This document shows, piece after piece, positions 6,110 to 14,333 of a stretch of 20,978 nt of DNA. The notes beneath the pieces are model-generated. The model did no database searches and was not told where the DNA came from. It worked only from the letters and a program-made list of their open reading frames with translations. The position numbers and the translations under genes are program-made. Source of the DNA: CAYZYO01 sp964482585 (lineage in GTDB: Bacteria; Bacillota; Syntrophomonadia; Syntrophomonadales; Syntrophomonadaceae). Position 1 is the stretch's first letter. Each line of letters starts with the position of its first letter. The DNA is taken from positions 1 to 20,978 of the forward strand of contig CAYZYO010000031.1 in the NCBI GenBank assembly GCA_964482585.1, in the 5' to 3' direction.

Positions 6110-8152
6110 TTAAATATCATTCTGCTCAGTTTGATCCTGTTCTTCAAAAGCCTGATTATCAAATTCATCCTCATCCTGGCTATCAAGGTACTCCTCAACA
6201 TCTACTGCTTCTAGTTCATGTATTGCTTCTTTAAGAGATAATCCAACTCTTTTCTCTTTAGGATCAATGCTGAGAATCTTTACCTTAACATCCTGGTTAA
6301 CACTAACAACATCTTCCGGTTTTTCCACTCTGTAATCAGCAAGCTGTGAAATATGGATTAGTCCATCAACCCCAGGCTCAATTTCTACAAAGGCACCAAA
6401 AGGTGCAATTCTTACTACCTTTCCATCAATGATATCTCCTTCACTGTATTTTTCAACTACTATTTCCCAGGGGCTTTTTAACAGCTTCTTACGACTCAAC
6501 GATACCCTTTCTTTCTGCCTATCAAGGCTTAGAATAAAGACATCAAGCACATCACCCTCATGTAAAACATCGGACGGATGCTCAACCCTTTTATGATCAA
6601 ATTCTGAAATATGCAGCAATCCTTCATACCCACCTAAATCGATAAATGCACCATAGTCAACTATACGCTTTACTTTTCCCTCTATAATTTGGCCTTCTTC
6701 TATATCCTGCCAGAATTTTTCCTTTAACCGGGCCTTTTCTTCACTTACCAGTTCTTTTCGGGAAACAACAATTTGAGAACCACGCCTTTTATTGCGGTTA
6801 AATTCAATAATTTTAAATTTATAGGTTTTATCTATATAATCATCCAGGTTTTTAACATAACCGTCTTCTACATGAGAAGCAGGTAAAAAAGCAATAATAC
6901 CAATATCTACTAAAAGTCCACCTTTTACACTACTGCTGACCCGACCTTCAATAATTCTTCCTTCTTTAAAATCTTCTTCCAAGCTATCCAATACTTTTTT
7001 GGAATCAACTTTTTTCTTGGAGAGCAGAATACTTCCGTCATCATCCCATTTTAAAACCAGGACTTCAATTGTATCTCCAACTTGGACTAATTCTTTTGCG
7101 GAATCAATCTCCTTTATAGACATTTCTCTCAAAGGAATTATACCTTCTGATTTTCCACCAACATCGACCATAACTTCATCGTCAAGCACCTGAATAACAG
7201 TTCCTTTTATTATATCCCCTCTGCTCGGAGGAACAAAATCTGCCATTTCAGCCTCCATGTTAGCAAAGGATTCTTCTTTCCCTTTTACTGCATTTTGATC
7301 CTGATTGGTGTTTTCTCCATACTCTGTCATTTTACTCAATACCTCCTTAATTATCCAGTCCGGAGTAGAAGCTCCTGCTGTAATCCCAACCCTCGATACT
7401 CCCTTTAACCAATCAGTTTCAATTTCAGATACCCCTTGAATCTGAAAGGTTTTCACCCCGGTATCTATACACTCTTTGAAAAGAGTGGTAGTATTAGAAC
7501 TCATTCTATCGCCTATCACCAGCATCAAATCTACATCCTGGCACAGTTTTCTTGCTGACTGCTGGCGCTTTTTAGTAGCTGAGCATATAGTGTTGTAAAT
7601 CCTTAATTCACTTGCTTGGGATAGTAAGGTATTTGCTACTTTAAAAAATTCCTTTTCATCTTTAGTCGTCTGGGATACAAGTCCTATTTTACCGCTTATT
7701 TTAAGGTTACAGGCTTTATGGACACTGGAAATTACCCGGGCTTTATTATCACACCATCCTAAAATCCCCTGTACTTCAGGATGACTTAATTCTCCAAAAA
7801 TAACTATCTCATATCCTTCACCTCGTAATGCTAAAACAATATCGTGCACCCGCTTAACTAAAGGACAAGTAGCATCCTTTATCATCAAGCCCTTTTCTGT
7901 GGCTTCATGAATTAAAACAGGTGAAACCCCATGCGCTCTCAATATTATTCCACTATTGTCCATATCTACCTGTTCAACACTATTAACAGGAGAAATTCCC
8001 CTGGACTTAAAATAATCTATTACAGTATCATTATGAACCAAAGGGCCAAGAGTATACCAGCTGCCATCTTCAGTCGTAGTTTCGGTGGCAATTTGAAATG
8101 CTCTTCTTACCCCAGCACAAAATCCTGCATAGTCAGCAATAAATGCTTGCAA
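6110..8152 (-). CDS. ispH: IspH-ribosomal protein S1 fusion (HMBPP reductase / four S1 domains)
   Basis: This 680-aa protein joins two functions. Residues 1-280 are 4-hydroxy-3-methylbut-2-enyl diphosphate reductase, the last MEP-pathway enzyme, with the iron-sulfur cysteines Cys12 (FCAGVRRA), Cys96 (DATCPLV) and Cys190 (NTICSATKKRQ), substrate-binding His40, His74 and His124, Glu126 in SHPEV, and SSN at 218-220. Residues 312-381, 397-466, 486-555 and 571-640 are four S1 RNA-binding domains, and the tail is acidic. The fusion is known from Clostridia. The start is TTG at 8152, with GAGGTG five bases upstream. It follows plsC in the common order cmk-plsC-ispH-rpsA. Both halves retain their key residues, so a bifunctional protein is expected. 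Confidence 0.95.
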   Translation of the reverse strand: MQAFIADYAGFCAGVRRAFQIATETTTEDGSWYTLGPLVHNDTVIDYFKSRGISPVNSVEQVDMDNSGIILRAHGVSPVLIHEATEKGLMIKDATCPLVKRVHDIVLALRGEGYEIVIFGELSHPEVQGILGWCDNKARVISSVHKACNLKISGKIGLVSQTTKDEKEFFKVANTLLSQASELRIYNTICSATKKRQQSARKLCQDVDLMLVIGDRMSSNTTTLFKECIDTGVKTFQIQGVSEIETDWLKGVSRVGITAGASTPDWIIKEVLSKMTEYGENTNQDQNAVKGKEESFANMEAEMADFVPPSRGDIIKGTVIQVLDDEVMVDVGGKSEGIIPLREMSIKEIDSAKELVQVGDTIEVLVLKWDDDGSILLSKKKVDSKKVLDSLEEDFKEGRIIEGRVSSSVKGGLLVDIGIIAFLPASHVEDGYVKNLDDYIDKTYKFKIIEFNRNKRRGSQIVVSRKELVSEEKARLKEKFWQDIEEGQIIEGKVKRIVDYGAFIDLGGYEGLLHISEFDHKRVEHPSDVLHEGDVLDVFILSLDRQKERVSLSRKKLLKSPWEIVVEKYSEGDIIDGKVVRIAPFGAFVEIEPGVDGLIHISQLADYRVEKPEDVVSVNQDVKVKILSIDPKEKRVGLSLKEAIHELEAVDVEEYLDSQDEDEFDNQAFEEQDQTEQNDI

Positions 8153-8204
8153 TTGTACACCTCACAAATACCTATATTCGTACTTTAAAAACATAAATCC
8201 TTCT

Positions 8205-8798
8205 TTATTTCAACAAAAGACTGTTTATTTCTGCTTTTATTTGGTTACTTAAATCCTCTAGATTAACAGTATTTATTCTTTTTTCTTTATATTTAACAAC
8301 AGATAGAGGTTTTCCGAGTTTTACTACCAGCGGATTAAACCACCCTACGGGACATTTTTTGTTTGTTCCTAGACAGGCCACAGGTACTATTGGGGCTCTG
8401 GCTTTTAATGCTAACATAGCTACCCCAGATTGAAACTTTATTTCGTCACCGGTCTTATTCCTGGTACCTTCTGGAAACATACCTAGTACTTTTCCACTTT
8501 CGAGAATATCCAGGGCATTTTTTATGGCTCTTCTATCAGCAGTTCCACGTCTCACAGGAAAAGCATTAATTTTATATAATAATTTACCCAATAATCTATA
8601 GTTAAATAACTCGGATTTTGCCATATAATGGACCGGACGTTTTAAGGCTATCGCTATAAATATTGGATCCCAGTTGCTGACATGATTAGCTGCTATAATA
8701 ACCGGTCCTTTATCAGGTAGGTTATGTACTCCCTCCAATTTTAATCCTAAGAATAAAAATATATATTTTAAAATGCCCCTTAGTGAGAGATACAGCAT
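8205..8798 (-). CDS. plsC: 1-acyl-sn-glycerol-3-phosphate acyltransferase
   Basis: PlsC acylates lysophosphatidic acid to phosphatidic acid at the membrane. The 197-aa protein carries the acyltransferase motif NHVSNWDP (His39, Asp44), the second block PVRRGTADRRA (81-91) and FPEGTRN (108-114). A hydrophobic N-terminus (about 1-20) may bind the membrane. The ATG at 8798 follows AGGAGGGTTAA, which contains the cmk stop, so it is tightly coupled to cmk. The order cmk-plsC-ispH/rpsA is common in Clostridia. Confidence 0.92.
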   Translation of the reverse strand: MLYLSLRGILKYIFLFLGLKLEGVHNLPDKGPVIIAANHVSNWDPIFIAIALKRPVHYMAKSELFNYRLLGKLLYKINAFPVRRGTADRRAIKNALDILESGKVLGMFPEGTRNKTGDEIKFQSGVAMLALKARAPIVPVACLGTNKKCPVGWFNPLVVKLGKPLSVVKYKEKRINTVNLEDLSNQIKAEINSLLLK

Positions 8799-8799
8799 T

Positions 8800-9456
8800 T
8801 TAACCCTCCTGAATGATGGATAAAATTTTGTCTAAAACCTGTTTAATACTCAAATTGCTGGTATCTATTATTATGGAATCCTCAAGTATCTTGAGTGCAC
8901 CTACATCTCTTGTAGAATCAGCCAAATCCCTTTTTAAAATATCTTCTTTTGCTGACTTAATGTCTATAATATATCCCTGGATCTCTAAATCCTTTATTCT
9001 CCGCTTTACTCTTTCATTAATATCAGCAGTTAAATAAAACTTATAATCAGCCTCAGGTAATACACATTCTCCTATATCACGTCCATCCATAACAACATTC
9101 ATCGTTTCTGCCATTTCCCGCTGACTTTGAACCATAATCTCTCTAACTGTAGTATAAGAAGCTATGAGGGAAACCTGTGCACTCACTTCTGGCAGGCGAA
9201 TATAATCGGTAATATCTTTATTATCACATATTATTCTTTGTTTATCGGAATTAGATTGGAAATGAATTTTAATGTTTTTGGCGAGTTCATAAAGGGCTTC
9301 AGAGTTTTTTAAATCAATCCCATTTCCCAGGGCTTTCCACGTTAGTGCCCGGTACATAGCCCCAGTATCAACATATATAAATCCAAGTATCTGTGCTAAT
9401 GTTCTGGCTACTGTGCTCTTCCCAGCACCAGCTGGACCGTCTATTGCAATCTTCAT
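8800..9456 (-). CDS. cmk: (d)CMP kinase
   Basis: Cytidylate kinase phosphorylates CMP and dCMP with ATP. The 218-aa protein has the P-loop GPAGAGKST (7-15), DTGAMYRALTWKA, the DGRDIGECV motif that contacts the base, and DSTRDVGALK near the C-terminus. The length is normal. The start was set at ATG 9456, seven bases after GGTGG; the TTG at 9462 would only add two residues. It ends one base before plsC. Upstream is a 272-bp gap with a degenerate palindromic repeat. Confidence 0.94.
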   Translation of the reverse strand: MKIAIDGPAGAGKSTVARTLAQILGFIYVDTGAMYRALTWKALGNGIDLKNSEALYELAKNIKIHFQSNSDKQRIICDNKDITDYIRLPEVSAQVSLIASYTTVREIMVQSQREMAETMNVVMDGRDIGECVLPEADYKFYLTADINERVKRRIKDLEIQGYIIDIKSAKEDILKRDLADSTRDVGALKILEDSIIIDTSNLSIKQVLDKILSIIQEG

Positions 9457-9654
9457 AATCAAACCACCCAGACATATTCTTTTTTATTTTAGCATAACGT
9501 TTGATAATGTAAAACCAGTATTTATCCTAATTTCCTTTTGTTGTAACCATAATAGTTTTCATAACCAGCCTGGAATTAAAACTATGACCTCCATTATTAA
9601 TAAAAGTTTTGCCTAATTCCAAAAAATTTACCCTGTCTCTTTGCCCCCAGAGTC

Positions 9655-9675
9655 GGAGACTGAAGTTTCCTCTAC
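9655..9675. repeat. degenerate GACTnnAGTC repeat copy
   Basis: The bases GGAGACTGAAGTTTCCTCTAC match, with three changes, the reverse complement of one arm and the centre of the palindrome at 10401-10430 (GGCGACTGAAGTCGCCTCTAC). It lies in the gap upstream of cmk (9457-9728), in which I see no gene. Confidence 0.5.
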
Positions 9676-9728
9676 AGATGCAATAGTTTTAGTGATATAA
9701 AATAGCTATTAGGCAAAAAAATCCTCAA

Positions 9729-10247
9729 TTAATATTTTAAACAACTAGAACTTCCATAATAAACTTTTTCTAATAAAAACGAGCTTACATGCCATCTATT
9801 ACTTTCCTGGAAGATCAGTACTCTTGCCTGTACTTGTATGTTTTTATCTTCCGCTCTCCTCTTGATTATTGTTGCATATGAATCAGGTATATTGGCAATA
9901 AGATAATAGACAACCGCTTTTTTTGATAAAGGCTGTTTTTTTATAATTTTTATATGTTTTAAGGCCATATCTTTTCGCCTGAAGTCTAAAAAACCGTCTA
10001 TAGTATTTTCACAGGAGATCCCGGGTTCTCTTATTACAATATCATCTCCTTCTAAAATACTAGGCGATTCAGGATCAGACAGATACTGATGAAATATTTG
10101 CTTGGCCATTATATCAGGTAAATAAAAACTATTATATACCCCGGAATTCAGATACCAGAAAGTAAAAAATATTACTATAATAAGAAGTATAATATTGATA
10201 TACCATTTATTTTTGACCAGCAGATCGCTCAGTATATTATTCATCAT
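9729..10247 (-). CDS. membrane-anchored protein of unknown function
   Basis: I do not recognise this 172-aa protein. It has a short cytoplasmic start, one clear membrane segment at about residues 13-32 (YINIILLIIVIFFTFWYLNS) and a predicted outside domain of about 140 residues with mixed alpha/beta character, ending in SSSCLKY. The start was set at ATG 10247 (ATG at 10244 is equally possible), four bases after AAAAAAGGG. The frame stays open up to 10373, but that extension translates the repeat element lying there and has no ribosome binding site at its beginning. It lies between aroF and cmk on the same strand. Confidence 0.65.
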   Translation of the reverse strand: MMNNILSDLLVKNKWYINIILLIIVIFFTFWYLNSGVYNSFYLPDIMAKQIFHQYLSDPESPSILEGDDIVIREPGISCENTIDGFLDFRRKDMALKHIKIIKKQPLSKKAVVYYLIANIPDSYATIIKRRAEDKNIQVQARVLIFQESNRWHVSSFLLEKVYYGSSSCLKY

Positions 10248-10306
10248 TCTACCCTTTTTTCTCCTAGTTTGAGGCAGATGGTGTTTTTTATGTATATCAA
10301 TTTCTT

Positions 10307-10631
10307 TTAGTAAGAAAATAAACTTAATGCAGTCACCTACCGGACAGAACCGTATATAGAACCTTAGACACAACTGTAGATAAAACCGCAGATAGAACCA
10401 CCGTAGAGGCGACTTCAGTCGCCTCTACGGTATAAAGGTAAAGTATTATAACTGTTCAAGATATTTTTAAAACAAAAACCAAAAACATCTGTGTGAAATC
10501 TGTGTTCATCTGTGGTTGATTTTCATCGGTGGTTGTGTCCTCCAGGCATAAGGGGTTAGTAAGAAAATAAACGCTTAGCGCATTCCACCTTATCTAAGTA
10601 AGGTGACCTGCATTAAGCGTTTATTTTCGTA
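10307..10631. mobile_element. MITE-like element with inverted ends
   Basis: The left end (TTAGTAAGAAAATAAAC, then TTAATGCAGTCACCTA) is matched, reverse-complemented, by the right end (TACGAAAATAAACGCTTAATGCAGGTCACCTTA on the minus strand, 10599-10630), giving inverted ends of about 30 bp. The 17 bases TTAGTAAGAAAATAAAC occur again directly at 10556-10572 and start an inner hairpin (GAAAATAAACGCTTA at 10563-10577 with its complement at 10614-10628). Inside are CCGGACAGAACCGTA, a near-perfect palindrome (10401-10430) and CTGTG repeats (10488-10517). No open frame encodes a transposase. Modules recur at 15929-16143. It fills the gap between aroF and the next gene. Confidence 0.6.
10401..10430. 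repeat. 30-bp near-perfect palindrome, GACTTCAGTC core
   Basis: Arms of 14 bases, CCGTAGAGGCGACT and its exact complement, flank a 2-base centre. This is the best-preserved copy of the family seen also at 9655, 15973, 16025, 16618, 17474, 19431 and 20862. It lies inside the MITE-like element. Confidence 0.9.
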
Positions 10632-10636
10632 CCAAT

Positions 10637-11470
10637 CTAATTAAATTTTTTATTATCAATTTGAGCTATCTGTTTAATCTCTCGATACATGGCAGTAAAA
10701 TTAACCGGAGTAAGAGACTGTTTGCCATCTGATAAAGCCCGGTCAGGGTCTTGATGAACCTCGACCATAATACCGTCAGCGCCTGCTGCGATAGCTGCCT
10801 TGGCTACCGGCCGCACCATTTTCCATTTACCTGTTGCATGGCTGGGATCAACAATTACGGGAAGATGAGAAAGATCTTTTACTAAAGGCACTGCTCCTAT
10901 GTCCACGGTATTACGAGTAAACGGTTCAAATGTTCTTATACCTCTTTCACATAAAATAACCTTACTATTCCCGCCGTTTAATAAGTACTCTGCTGCTAAG
11001 AGCCATTCTTCAATTGTAGCTGATAATCCCCGCTTAAGCAGAATTGGCTTATTGATTTTACCTAATTCCTCTAATAGTGAGTAATTTTGCATATTTCTGC
11101 TACCCACCTGCAGGACATCAATATGATCATAAAGAATATCCAGATCCCTGATATCCATTATCTCGGTGATCAAAGGCATGCCGGTAATTTGACGTGCTTC
11201 AATCATTATATCTACTCCATCTTTCCCTAAGCCTTTAAAAGAATATGGAGATGTTCGTGGTTTAAACAGTCCGCCACGCAGAATATCAGCCCCGGTGTTT
11301 TTTAAAAACCAGGCAATATCCAAATAGTCTCTCCTATTTTCAACAGCACAAGGACCAGCAATAATAGTACAGTATCCTTCACCAATGATAACCGGCTCAT
11401 TTGTAGTATTTATTTTAATTAAGGTGTTTTCCTTTTTATGTTCCCTGGAAGCCAGTTTAAAAGATTTCAT
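10637..11470 (-). CDS. aroF: 3-deoxy-7-phosphoheptulonate (DAHP) synthase, AroF/AroA-beta type
   Basis: This enzyme condenses phosphoenolpyruvate and erythrose 4-phosphate in the first step of the shikimate pathway. The 277-aa protein shows AGPCAVEN (Cys41 metal ligand), GGLFKPRTSPYSFKG (66-80), LLKRG, DPSHATGK and VEVHQDPDRALSDG. It is of the KDO8P-synthase-like beta type. It lacks both the N-terminal ferredoxin-like regulatory domain of the Thermotoga type and a fused chorismate mutase, so feedback control by such domains is not expected. The ATG at 11470 follows GGAGGAGATCC. It is the only gene on its strand before the MITE-like element; aroH lies about 1.2 kb upstream. Confidence 0.93.
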   Translation of the reverse strand: MKSFKLASREHKKENTLIKINTTNEPVIIGEGYCTIIAGPCAVENRRDYLDIAWFLKNTGADILRGGLFKPRTSPYSFKGLGKDGVDIMIEARQITGMPLITEIMDIRDLDILYDHIDVLQVGSRNMQNYSLLEELGKINKPILLKRGLSATIEEWLLAAEYLLNGGNSKVILCERGIRTFEPFTRNTVDIGAVPLVKDLSHLPVIVDPSHATGKWKMVRPVAKAAIAAGADGIMVEVHQDPDRALSDGKQSLTPVNFTAMYREIKQIAQIDNKKFN

Positions 11471-11839
11471 GGATCTCCTCCATCAATGTTATGTTAAATC
11501 TTGTTTTATAGATATTTTATTTGCATCCGCAGGAGACTTTCTTCTCCAGCTTAACTGTGAGCCTGAGGCAAAGTGACATAATAAATTATTGAATTATGCA
11601 AAACTCTCATTTATTATTACAGTAATAATCTTATAATAATATTCAGCCGGATTTTTTTTGACTTGTCAAGTAATAGTAATCTTTTAAAACAGCTGCCGCA
11701 ATTTTTAATTGAAATCATCTAAAGATTTAGAATAATAGATTTAATCTATATTCAGATATTATTACCAGTTTTTTGATGCCGGACAACGGACAATATCTAC
11801 TGTATAGTTAAGTTAAATTAATATACCAGGAGGTAAATC
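11471..11839. other. divergent intergenic region aroF / hydrolase
   Basis: This 369-bp AT-rich space lies between divergent genes and must hold both promoters. On the minus strand TTGACA at 11669-11664 could be a -35 for aroF, but the -10 is not well placed. On the plus strand TATAGT at 11803-11808, with CGGACA 17 bases upstream, could serve the hydrolase gene. The aroF leader contains GGAGACTTTCTTCTCC (11532-11547), a short inverted repeat. No T-box signature was seen. Confidence 0.4.
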
Positions 11840-12685
11840 ATGATTGAAAAAATAAGAGTAGCTATCTGTCAAATGAAGGTTGTGGATGATAAAAATACCA
11901 ACTTGAAAAAAGCTGAAGAAATGATAAAAGAATCAGTACAACAGGGAGCAGATATTGTTGTATTACCTGAAGTATTTAATGCTCCTTACCAGGTTTCCCT
12001 GTTCCCTGTTTATGCCGAATCTTATCCCGGTCCCACAACTGATTTTCTGGCTAAATCGGCACAAGCTAATGGTATTTGTCTCGTTGGTGGCTCTATCCTG
12101 GAACGGGATGAAGAAGGCAAAATTTATAACAGCAGCTTTGTTTTCGATGATAAAGGAAGCCTTATCGGCAAACACCGGAAGATACATTTATTTAATATAG
12201 ATATTCCTGGAGCTATATCATTTAAAGAATCATCAACCCTATGTGAAGGTAATATAATAACGGTAATCAAATATAAGTCAATCTCTTTTGGGCTAATGAT
12301 TTGTTTTGACTGTCGTTTCCCTGAGCTAGCCCGGGCAGCCGCTTTAGAAGGTGCTCAGATGCTTATTATCCCTGCAGCTTTTAATACCACTACCGGGCCT
12401 GCCCACTGGGAACTGTTAATGAGAAGCAGGGCGGTTGATAATCAACTTTTTGTAATTGCTGCCTCTCCCGCCCGGAATATAGAAGCCAGGTATCACGCCT
12501 GGGGTCATTCTATGGTAGTTGATCCCTGGGGAAGAATAATACAAGAAGCTGATGAAACAGAACAGATCCTTTATTCAGAGTTAGATTTATCAATCGTAGA
12601 CACCACCCGTAAAAAGCTGCCCCTAATTAATGGACGTCGAAGTGATGTATATGAGCTGCTATATAATAAAAATGGAAATTATTAA
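11840..12685 (+). CDS. carbon-nitrogen hydrolase, omega-amidase (Nit2)-like
   Basis: This 281-aa protein belongs to the nitrilase superfamily. The catalytic triad is visible: Glu44 in VVLPEVF, Lys114 in KHRKIHLFNID and Cys155 in MICFDCRFPEL. The blocks IPAAFNTTTGPAHWELLMRS, RAVDNQLFVIAASPAR and AWGHSMVVDPWG strongly resemble Nit2/omega-amidases, which hydrolyse alpha-ketoglutaramate and alpha-ketosuccinamate. It is therefore likely a repair enzyme for deaminated glutamine or asparagine, but the substrate is inferred. The ATG follows AGGAGGTAAATC. It is one of two plus-strand genes in the window and converges with aroH, with 38 bases between the stops. Confidence 0.9.
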   Translation: MIEKIRVAICQMKVVDDKNTNLKKAEEMIKESVQQGADIVVLPEVFNAPYQVSLFPVYAESYPGPTTDFLAKSAQANGICLVGGSILERDEEGKIYNSSFVFDDKGSLIGKHRKIHLFNIDIPGAISFKESSTLCEGNIITVIKYKSISFGLMICFDCRFPELARAAALEGAQMLIIPAAFNTTTGPAHWELLMRSRAVDNQLFVIAASPARNIEARYHAWGHSMVVDPWGRIIQEADETEQILYSELDLSIVDTTRKKLPLINGRRSDVYELLYNKNGNY

Positions 12686-12723
12686 AGGCATCGAGTAATC
12701 ATTTTATTTTCTAAGATCAAATT

Positions 12724-13104
12724 TTATTCTGTAAGGTCTTTTCTTAGTCCTCTAGATTCTCTTAAATAAATATGCTTTAATTCTGCCTGTCGTTTGTTGG
12801 TATTTATTAAAATAAGTACTCGTATACACCTGGGTAGTGCACCATCAACTTCTATTTCATTTGAACACAACAGGGCCACCTGGTTCCACCCCATCGAACG
12901 CGCAGCTTTAGCAGGAAATACCGACCTTACATCAGAAGTAACCGTAAAAAAAACAGCTGCTATATCTTCTATGTCAAACTGGTTCTCTTTTTGCATTACG
13001 GTTAACAACTCCTGAGTTGCCTGTAATACCTCCCGGGCAAGGTCTTTAGATACAGTAGTAGCCCCTCTAATACCCCTTATCATTACTAATACAACGCCTT
13101 TCAT
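12724..13104 (-). CDS. aroH: chorismate mutase, AroH class
   Basis: This protein converts chorismate to prephenate for Phe and Tyr synthesis. It matches the trimeric AroH fold of Bacillus subtilis: MIRGIRGATTV at the start (active-site Arg), VFPAKAARSMGW, EIEVDGALPRCIRV (Glu and Arg of the active site), LKHIYL and LRKDL at the end. Length is up to 126 aa. Two ATG starts are possible: 13104, which adds MKGVVLV, and 13083, which gives the usual family N-terminus. Neither has a good ribosome binding site; TATACT lies just upstream of 13104 and could be a -10 box. It follows the HutP-family gene by about 84 bases. Confidence 0.92.
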   Translation of the reverse strand: MKGVVLVMIRGIRGATTVSKDLAREVLQATQELLTVMQKENQFDIEDIAAVFFTVTSDVRSVFPAKAARSMGWNQVALLCSNEIEVDGALPRCIRVLILINTNKRQAELKHIYLRESRGLRKDLTE

Positions 13105-13188
13105 TTAATAGTATACTGTGACCTGAAGAGTGCAAAATATTTTTGAAGGTAACAAGCATCAGGTATACATCTTTATTAGCTATATATA

Positions 13189-13605
13189 TCATGAAACTGC
13201 TCTATGACCTAACCCAATGGAAACCTCATCAAGATGCAGCAGTCCTATTCCCATAAATATTGCCACACTTACATGGTCTTCGTGGCGGGCAATACCTATT
13301 TTCCCCCCTATATTTAAACCTACTGCCTTAGTCATTATCTGAGCTATAGCTTCTCGAGCAGCACCAGCAACCGCGCCTTCATCTGCATGGGTTTCTTTAA
13401 TAACTCCTTCCCGCTTTGCTGCTACAACTGATCGCTCAATAATTTTACCTACAGAATTTATAAACTCTCCTCCATAATCAACTGCTACCGCTTTAATCCC
13501 CCATCTGCTAAGTAATTCTTTTTTTAGCAATGCCTCTTCTTGCCGGGAAAAAGAGAGTGCCATTTTTATTGCGGCACTTGCTACTACCTTACTCCCTATT
13601 TGCAA
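13189..13605 (-). CDS. HutP-family protein
   Basis: This 138-aa protein resembles HutP, the histidine- and Mg-dependent RNA-binding antiterminator of the Bacillus hut operon. Similar parts are KETHADEGAVAGAAREAI (compare ESHALYHATMEAL), VGLNIGGKIGI, DHVSVAIFMGIGLLHLDEVSIGLGH (compare WIAVSLYGTIGAP...GVGINH). His73 is kept, but the second metal-site His of the ESH...H motif is replaced by Gly, and the HET motif is not obvious, so the ligand may differ. The start is TTG at 13605 behind GAGGTGGGATAACTA. It lies 31 bases after the preceding membrane protein and upstream of aroH; no histidine degradation gene is present. Alignment is from memory. Confidence 0.7.
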   Translation of the reverse strand: MQIGSKVVASAAIKMALSFSRQEEALLKKELLSRWGIKAVAVDYGGEFINSVGKIIERSVVAAKREGVIKETHADEGAVAGAAREAIAQIMTKAVGLNIGGKIGIARHEDHVSVAIFMGIGLLHLDEVSIGLGHRAVS

Positions 13606-13636
13606 TAGTTATCCCACCTCAAGTTTTATTTATTTC

Positions 13637-14128
13637 CTATTTTACTATAATTTTACCTATCATTACTATGCCTTTATTAGCAGTAAAGGTATTTCCTTCT
13701 TCAGGATAGGCAATATTTTCGGAAGTATCTTCTATTTTATATTCGATGGAAGAATTATAATACCGGGAATCTATCTCAACAATGTCCCCGGCCATTAACT
13801 CCAGGGTTATTTTGTTGCTGGTGAAACGCTCTTTTTCTTCCCCATTAACCAGGACAATACTCTCAGGTAGAGAACTGAACTGATTAATAGATATAGTAAT
13901 CAATGCATAGGGTGAATTAATCTCTTTGGATAAACTTCCTTTATCTATGTCTTTTGTTGGCGAACTTACAGGCAATTCTATACTCTGTCCTTCCAGTCTT
14001 TCATCCCAGCTAAGGTATAACCGCATAGAATCTTTGGTCATAATTCCCTGTACTATAACCAATACAACTATTCCTAAAACTATAAAACGAATAAGATATC
14101 TTTCAACAATATCAGCTATTTTTTTCAA
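13637..14128 (-). CDS. single-span membrane protein of unknown function
   Basis: I do not recognise this 163-aa protein. A membrane segment at about residues 13-29 (FIVLGIVVLVIVQGIMT) anchors a predicted outside domain of about 130 residues rich in beta-type sequence, ending in GIVMIGKIIVK. It starts at TTG 14128 (no in-frame ATG nearby) behind AAGGGGGTGGGTTA. It lies 31 bases upstream of the HutP-family gene, probably in one transcript with it and aroH. Confidence 0.65.
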   Translation of the reverse strand: MKKIADIVERYLIRFIVLGIVVLVIVQGIMTKDSMRLYLSWDERLEGQSIELPVSSPTKDIDKGSLSKEINSPYALITISINQFSSLPESIVLVNGEEKERFTSNKITLELMAGDIVEIDSRYYNSSIEYKIEDTSENIAYPEEGNTFTANKGIVMIGKIIVK

Positions 14129-14221
14129 TAACCCACCCCCTTAAGTATATATTTCTCATTTATTATTATGCCCGTTGCCACAACTTTATCCATAAATACA
14201 TTTTTTAATCTAAATTTAAAA

Positions 14222-14247
14222 TGACCGGTACTAAAAAGTACCGGTCA
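14222..14247 (-). terminator. rho-independent terminator, perfect 11-bp stem
   Basis: TGACCGGTACT (14222-14232) pairs perfectly with AGTACCGGTCA (14237-14247) around a 4-base loop. On the minus strand it runs into TTTTAAATTTAGA and lies 86 bases after the stop of the 14334-14765 gene. It separates that gene from the 14128-12724 group. Confidence 0.8.
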
Positions 14248-14333
14248 CTTTAACAGGCTATTATTTACAAGACAAATTCAGTAACTGTTGGTGAATAAAC
14301 CTGCCTTAATAATTTTTCCTTTTAATATTTTGA

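Noticed and set aside
10248..10373. 42-codon N-terminal extension of the 9729-10247 gene
   Set aside because: It translates the left part of the MITE-like repeat; the good ribosome binding site is next to ATG 10247/10244.
11471..11640. T-box or other riboswitch in the aroF leader
   Set aside because: No T-box core (such as GGGTGGNACCGCG) or other known aptamer consensus was recognised; only a short inverted repeat is present.
11963..12187. 74-codon minus-strand frame inside the hydrolase gene
   Set aside because: It is antisense to a clear catalytic gene with conserved triad, has no ribosome binding site and no family resemblance.
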